From positions 1 through 41,300 of IMG/VR virus record IMGVR_UViG_3300026119_000010: DNA of 41,300 nt; one strand, 5' to 3'. This document shows positions 39,009 through 41,300 of this stretch, in pieces (within the stretch, counting starts at the first letter, position 1; each line of letters opens with the position of its first letter). The notes below the pieces were generated by a model that saw only the letters and a program-made list of their open reading frames with translations, did not search any database and was not told the DNA's origin. A program made the position numbers and the translations under genes. Origin of the DNA: a virus.

Positions 39009-39377
39009 TTAATTAAATCCTGATTCTTTCCGACACTCTAATACTAAATTAAATTTTGTTACATTAGCGTCTGATTTTACAAATATATCTCCTTCTTTAT
39101 CTGTAGTTTCTGTTTCAATTTTTTCTTCATCTTTTTTAAGTCCATAATTACCACGTCCTTTTAATTCTAAAATTTCTCTCTTATCAAATAATAATGTAAC
39201 CTTGCCTGTGCCTAATATTTCGTGGTGTACATTTACAACCGATACTCTCGGTTCACTTGTAGAGTCAATTAATTTTGTTACATCAAGTGCTGATTGACTA
39301 TCTTCATTTATACTTCCAGTTACCGTACTAATAACTTTTGTTTTATTGTCAACTAAATTTGTTGCTATAACAGTCAT
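39009..39377 (-). CDS. Probable virion protein (122 aa)
   Basis: Not recognised. It has a beta-rich first half (TNLVDNKTKVISTVTGSI) and a second half with GKVTLLFDKREILELKGRGNYGLK (about 56-79). No cysteine motif except one near the C-terminus. TAATG overlap with the 78-aa gene upstream and one base to the 130-aa gene show one operon. Head-associated by context only. Confidence 0.55.
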   Translation of the reverse strand: MTVIATNLVDNKTKVISTVTGSINEDSQSALDVTKLIDSTSEPRVSVVNVHHEILGTGKVTLLFDKREILELKGRGNYGLKKDEEKIETETTDKEGDIFVKSDANVTKFNLVLECRKESGFN

Positions 39378-39613
39378 TAAAATCCTACGTGTGTAGCGTC
39401 ATAAAAATCTTTAGATAATTCACCACGTTCTACAGTTGTACCTTTCTTTCTACATCTAGCATAAACTTTATTTACTTGACCAGTTCCAGGAGTTGTAAAA
39501 GTTCTTATACCACCTGAATATACTCCAGGTGCGTCTGCATATGTATTAGCTGCCGTAGCAGTATTTTCATATTCCCAAATATTATTTGAACCTGTTACAT
39601 CTACCCAAGCCAT
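39377..39613 (-). CDS. Small probable virion protein (78 aa)
   Basis: Not recognised. The N-terminal MAWVDVTGSNNIWEYENTATA is Trp- and Asn-rich, the middle is GTGQVNKVYARCRKKGT. It is compact, beta-like and soluble. The stop overlaps the next ATG as TAATG. Its place between gp67-region genes and gp21 suggests a small head or neck protein. Confidence 0.55.
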   Translation of the reverse strand: MAWVDVTGSNNIWEYENTATAANTYADAPGVYSGGIRTFTTPGTGQVNKVYARCRKKGTTVERGELSKDFYDATHVGF

Positions 39614-39616
39614 TTA

Positions 39617-39874
39617 TTATTCTCCTAATTGTTCTTCTACTTCTTTGTCAAAATATTGATATAGTTCTTCTTTATTTATTTTACTATGCTCAGCAACTTT
39701 CTCTACTGAATTTTCAAACACTTTTATAATATCTCCTGTTTGTGTTTCAATTAATTTAAACGTATCCTGTACCGCCAACTTTAGTTTAGGCGATAACTCA
39801 CCATAACTTTTTGAGTTGATATATCTACTCTCTTCAACTACCTTACTTGTAAACAGTCTTTCTACTATATTCAT
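39617..39874 (-). CDS. Small prohead-core-region protein (85 aa; gp68 position)
   Basis: This 85-aa protein is helical and acidic at the end (LYQYFDKEVEEQLGE). It sits where T4 has gp68, directly after gp67, but it is shorter and I see no clear sequence match. The start overlaps the gp67-like stop as TAATG. A minor head-core role is likely from context. Confidence 0.5.
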   Translation of the reverse strand: MNIVERLFTSKVVEESRYINSKSYGELSPKLKLAVQDTFKLIETQTGDIIKVFENSVEKVAEHSKINKEELYQYFDKEVEEQLGE

Positions 39875-40239
39875 TATACACCTGCGGTTGGTGGATTTTC
39901 GTGTCCTGGCGCTACTTCAATCTCTGGTTTTTCAGGTTGTTGTGCTGTCGGTTCTGGTTCTTTTGGTTCAAATGCTATTTCTTTTCCATCTACATCCATA
40001 ATTTTATCCGTTCTAGCATCTGCCGCTGTTACCGCAGGTTTAGGGTCACTAAATTTTTCAGGTTCAATTCCTTTAAAAATTTTACCTGCAACATCAACTC
40101 TTTGTTTATCCAACGCATTTGCCACCTTATCCCTTAAAGCATCCTTAAATGCTTCTCCAGCTTCTGCATTTCTTCCTTGTTGCAGTTTGCCTATAAACTC
40201 CGCTGTTTTAGTAGGTATACCTTGTTCATTATCTGCCAT
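39874..40239 (-). CDS. gp67: Prohead core protein gp67-like
   Basis: This 121-aa protein matches T4 gp67 in one conserved segment, GRNAEAGEAFKDALRDKVANAL with DKQRVDVAGKIF (about 22-55; T4: SNDLVAARKLFAEAMAARTIDLIKEEKIAIARNF, in parts). The C-terminal half is Pro/Glu-rich rather than the Asp/Glu run of T4. It lies directly after portal gp20 as in T4. It would help to set head shape and be cut by gp21. Confidence 0.75.
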   Translation of the reverse strand: MADNEQGIPTKTAEFIGKLQQGRNAEAGEAFKDALRDKVANALDKQRVDVAGKIFKGIEPEKFSDPKPAVTAADARTDKIMDVDGKEIAFEPKEPEPTAQQPEKPEIEVAPGHENPPTAGV

Positions 40240-40241
40240 TA

Positions 40242-41300
40242 TTATTCTCCTTCTATTGTATCTTTACTAGATTGATATTGTTGCATTGGGTCAGCAATAA
40301 CACCAGTCTTAACTTCTTTTTTAATTTGATTATTAATATCTTCTATTTCTCTTTCACTTTGTCGTAAAATTTTCTTACGAACATACTCTACTGAAAAATA
40401 TTTACCCACATAATCTCTCATTGAATCTGCAAGTCTTAATCGTTCTAACAACATTTCAGAATCTTTTAGTTCAGCAAAATGTCCATCTTGCAAAAAATCA
40501 TATTGGAGAACATCCCTTATGATTAACCAATCTTCGTCTGTGATTACAGCTTTTAAAACTAATTGTGTTCTTAAAATATCATTAAAAATTTCTGTAAATT
40601 TCTTTCTTAATCTTTGTACGAATTTTGTAAATTTAAGTTCGTCCCTAGTTATTTCTGTAGAACGTCCTAAATTAAAACCACTTGAAGCTTCCATTCTACT
40701 AGAAGGAACATTTAAAGAACGATATAATTTACTTCTAAAGTATTCTATATCTCCCATTTCACCAAGATTTTGTCCACCTGGTAAAGTAGTTATATCAGTT
40801 CCTCTTCCACCTTCTCTACTTGGTAACCAAAAGTCTTCAAGCATAGACATATAATTTCTATCATCCCTAATCTCTCCTGTATTTGCGTCATAAACAAGTT
40901 TATTTCTATATCTTGCCATTACATCACGGAGATATTGTTCTGCTTTTACTTTCGGTAAATTACCAACATCAATCTTAAAAATTCTTCTTTCTGGTGCTCT
41001 TGCAATTCTGTATATTACACTTGCGTCCTCAATCATACGTAATTGATTAACAGGTTTAATTGCCTTATGTAAATAAGACAAGACCATATTTTTATTTTGG
41101 TCTATTAATCCTGATGGACAAAATGCTATTGCGTCAACAGCAATTTTTATACCACCAGATGTTGTATTTGTAACACCCTTTTCATTAAATATAAAGTATT
41201 CTTTAACATCATCAATAATATTTAAACCATAAGGAACAGGTCCATCTGGTCTTCTCTTTCTTATTTCTCTAATCTTTTTAATTTTTCGTGGGTCAATATA
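40242..41300 (-). CDS. gp20: Portal vertex protein gp20 (5' end beyond the window)
   Basis: The reading frame stays open to the right edge of the window, so about 352 C-terminal residues are present and the start lies outside. LHKAIKPVNQLRMIEDASVIYRIARAPERRIFKIDVGNLPK (in parts: AIKPVNQLRMIEDA, YRIARAPERRIF, IDVGNLP) matches the portal core, and MSMLEDFWLPSREGG and LPGGQNLG fit the next conserved blocks. At the edge YIDPRKIKKIRE resembles the T4 portal too. The portal dodecamer forms the DNA entry vertex. The longest M-start ORF (41087) is internal, not the true start. Confidence 0.97.
   Translation of the reverse strand, partial: YIDPRKIKKIREIRKRRPDGPVPYGLNIIDDVKEYFIFNEKGVTNTTSGGIKIAVDAIAFCPSGLIDQNKNMVLSYLHKAIKPVNQLRMIEDASVIYRIARAPERRIFKIDVGNLPKVKAEQYLRDVMARYRNKLVYDANTGEIRDDRNYMSMLEDFWLPSREGGRGTDITTLPGGQNLGEMGDIEYFRSKLYRSLNVPSSRMEASSGFNLGRSTEITRDELKFTKFVQRLRKKFTEIFNDILRTQLVLKAVITDEDWLIIRDVLQYDFLQDGHFAELKDSEMLLERLRLADSMRDYVGKYFSVEYVRKKILRQSEREIEDINNQIKKEVKTGVIADPMQQYQSSKDTIEGE

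Noticed and set aside
1-41300. CRISPR arrays, insertion sequences, attachment sites or an integrase
   Set aside because: No repeated spacer pattern, transposase or terminal repeats seen; fits a strictly lytic phage.

Overview
The window looks like part of the genome of a strictly lytic T4-like myovirus of low-GC marine bacteria. Every gene I can support lies on the minus strand, so transcription runs from high to low coordinates. The T4 core is unmistakable: head genes (gp20, gp67, gp21, gp22, gp23), recombination genes (uvsY, uvsW, uvsX, gp46, gp47), the replisome (gp41, gp43, gp44, gp45, gp62), regA, and the late sigma factor gp55. The very AT-rich sequence, a phage bS21 ribosomal protein, Hsp20, peptide deformylase and 2OG-Fe(II) oxygenases, with no photosynthesis gene in view, suggest a Pelagibacter-type (HTVC008M-like) phage rather than a cyanophage. 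That host assignment is inference.

Layout in the direction of transcription (right to left). 41300-34578: head and tail block: portal gp20 (cut by the window edge), gp67, four small structural or unknown proteins, protease gp21, scaffold gp22, capsid gp23, a strong terminator, then a tail-tube-fold protein. TATAAATA late boxes lie before gp21, gp22 and the tube gene. 34536-26413: uvsY, uvsW, an Sm-like protein, gp55, a flavin-dependent halogenase, gp47, a 2OG oxygenase and gp46. 26411-22154: peptide deformylase, a DNA methyltransferase-like protein, a metalloprotease/VWA protein and its CobS/MoxR-like AAA+ partner. 20826-18708: a membrane microprotein, a Zn-ribbon protein, bS21, a roughly 370-base structured leader, hsp20, a terminator, a combined early/late promoter, and a lipoprotein plus membrane coiled-coil pair that could be spanins. 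18637-9252: gp45, gp44, small membrane proteins, a 2OG oxygenase, gp62, regA, a RimK-protease fusion, a cold-shock protein, an Nfu-like protein, an Sm-like protein, a [2Fe-2S] ferredoxin and DNA polymerase gp43. 9255-1: tiny coupled ORFs, quinolinate synthase NadA, a glycan cassette (glycosyltransferase, deacetylase, epimerase), two DNA methyltransferase-like genes with membrane microproteins between and after them, uvsX, gp41 and an HNH homing endonuclease.

Genes are packed with ATGA, GTGA or TAATG junctions. These junctions show that several longest-ORF starts are too long, and they reveal five microproteins of 26-41 aa that a length cutoff hides. Nine sites match sigma-70 promoters (TTGAC-type -35, exactly 17 bases, TATAWT-type -10). 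They divide the early and middle genes into transcription units and form the clearest regulatory layer here.

The accessory genes suggest three themes: remodelling host translation (bS21, RimK-protease fusion, deformylase, cold-shock protein); Fe-S and NAD metabolism (ferredoxin, Nfu, NadA); and DNA or glycan modification (methyltransferases, sugar enzymes, halogenase). The items most worth following up are the RimK-protease fusion, the NadA/Nfu/ferredoxin set, the structured hsp20 leader, the overlapping early/late promoter and the coupled membrane microproteins.
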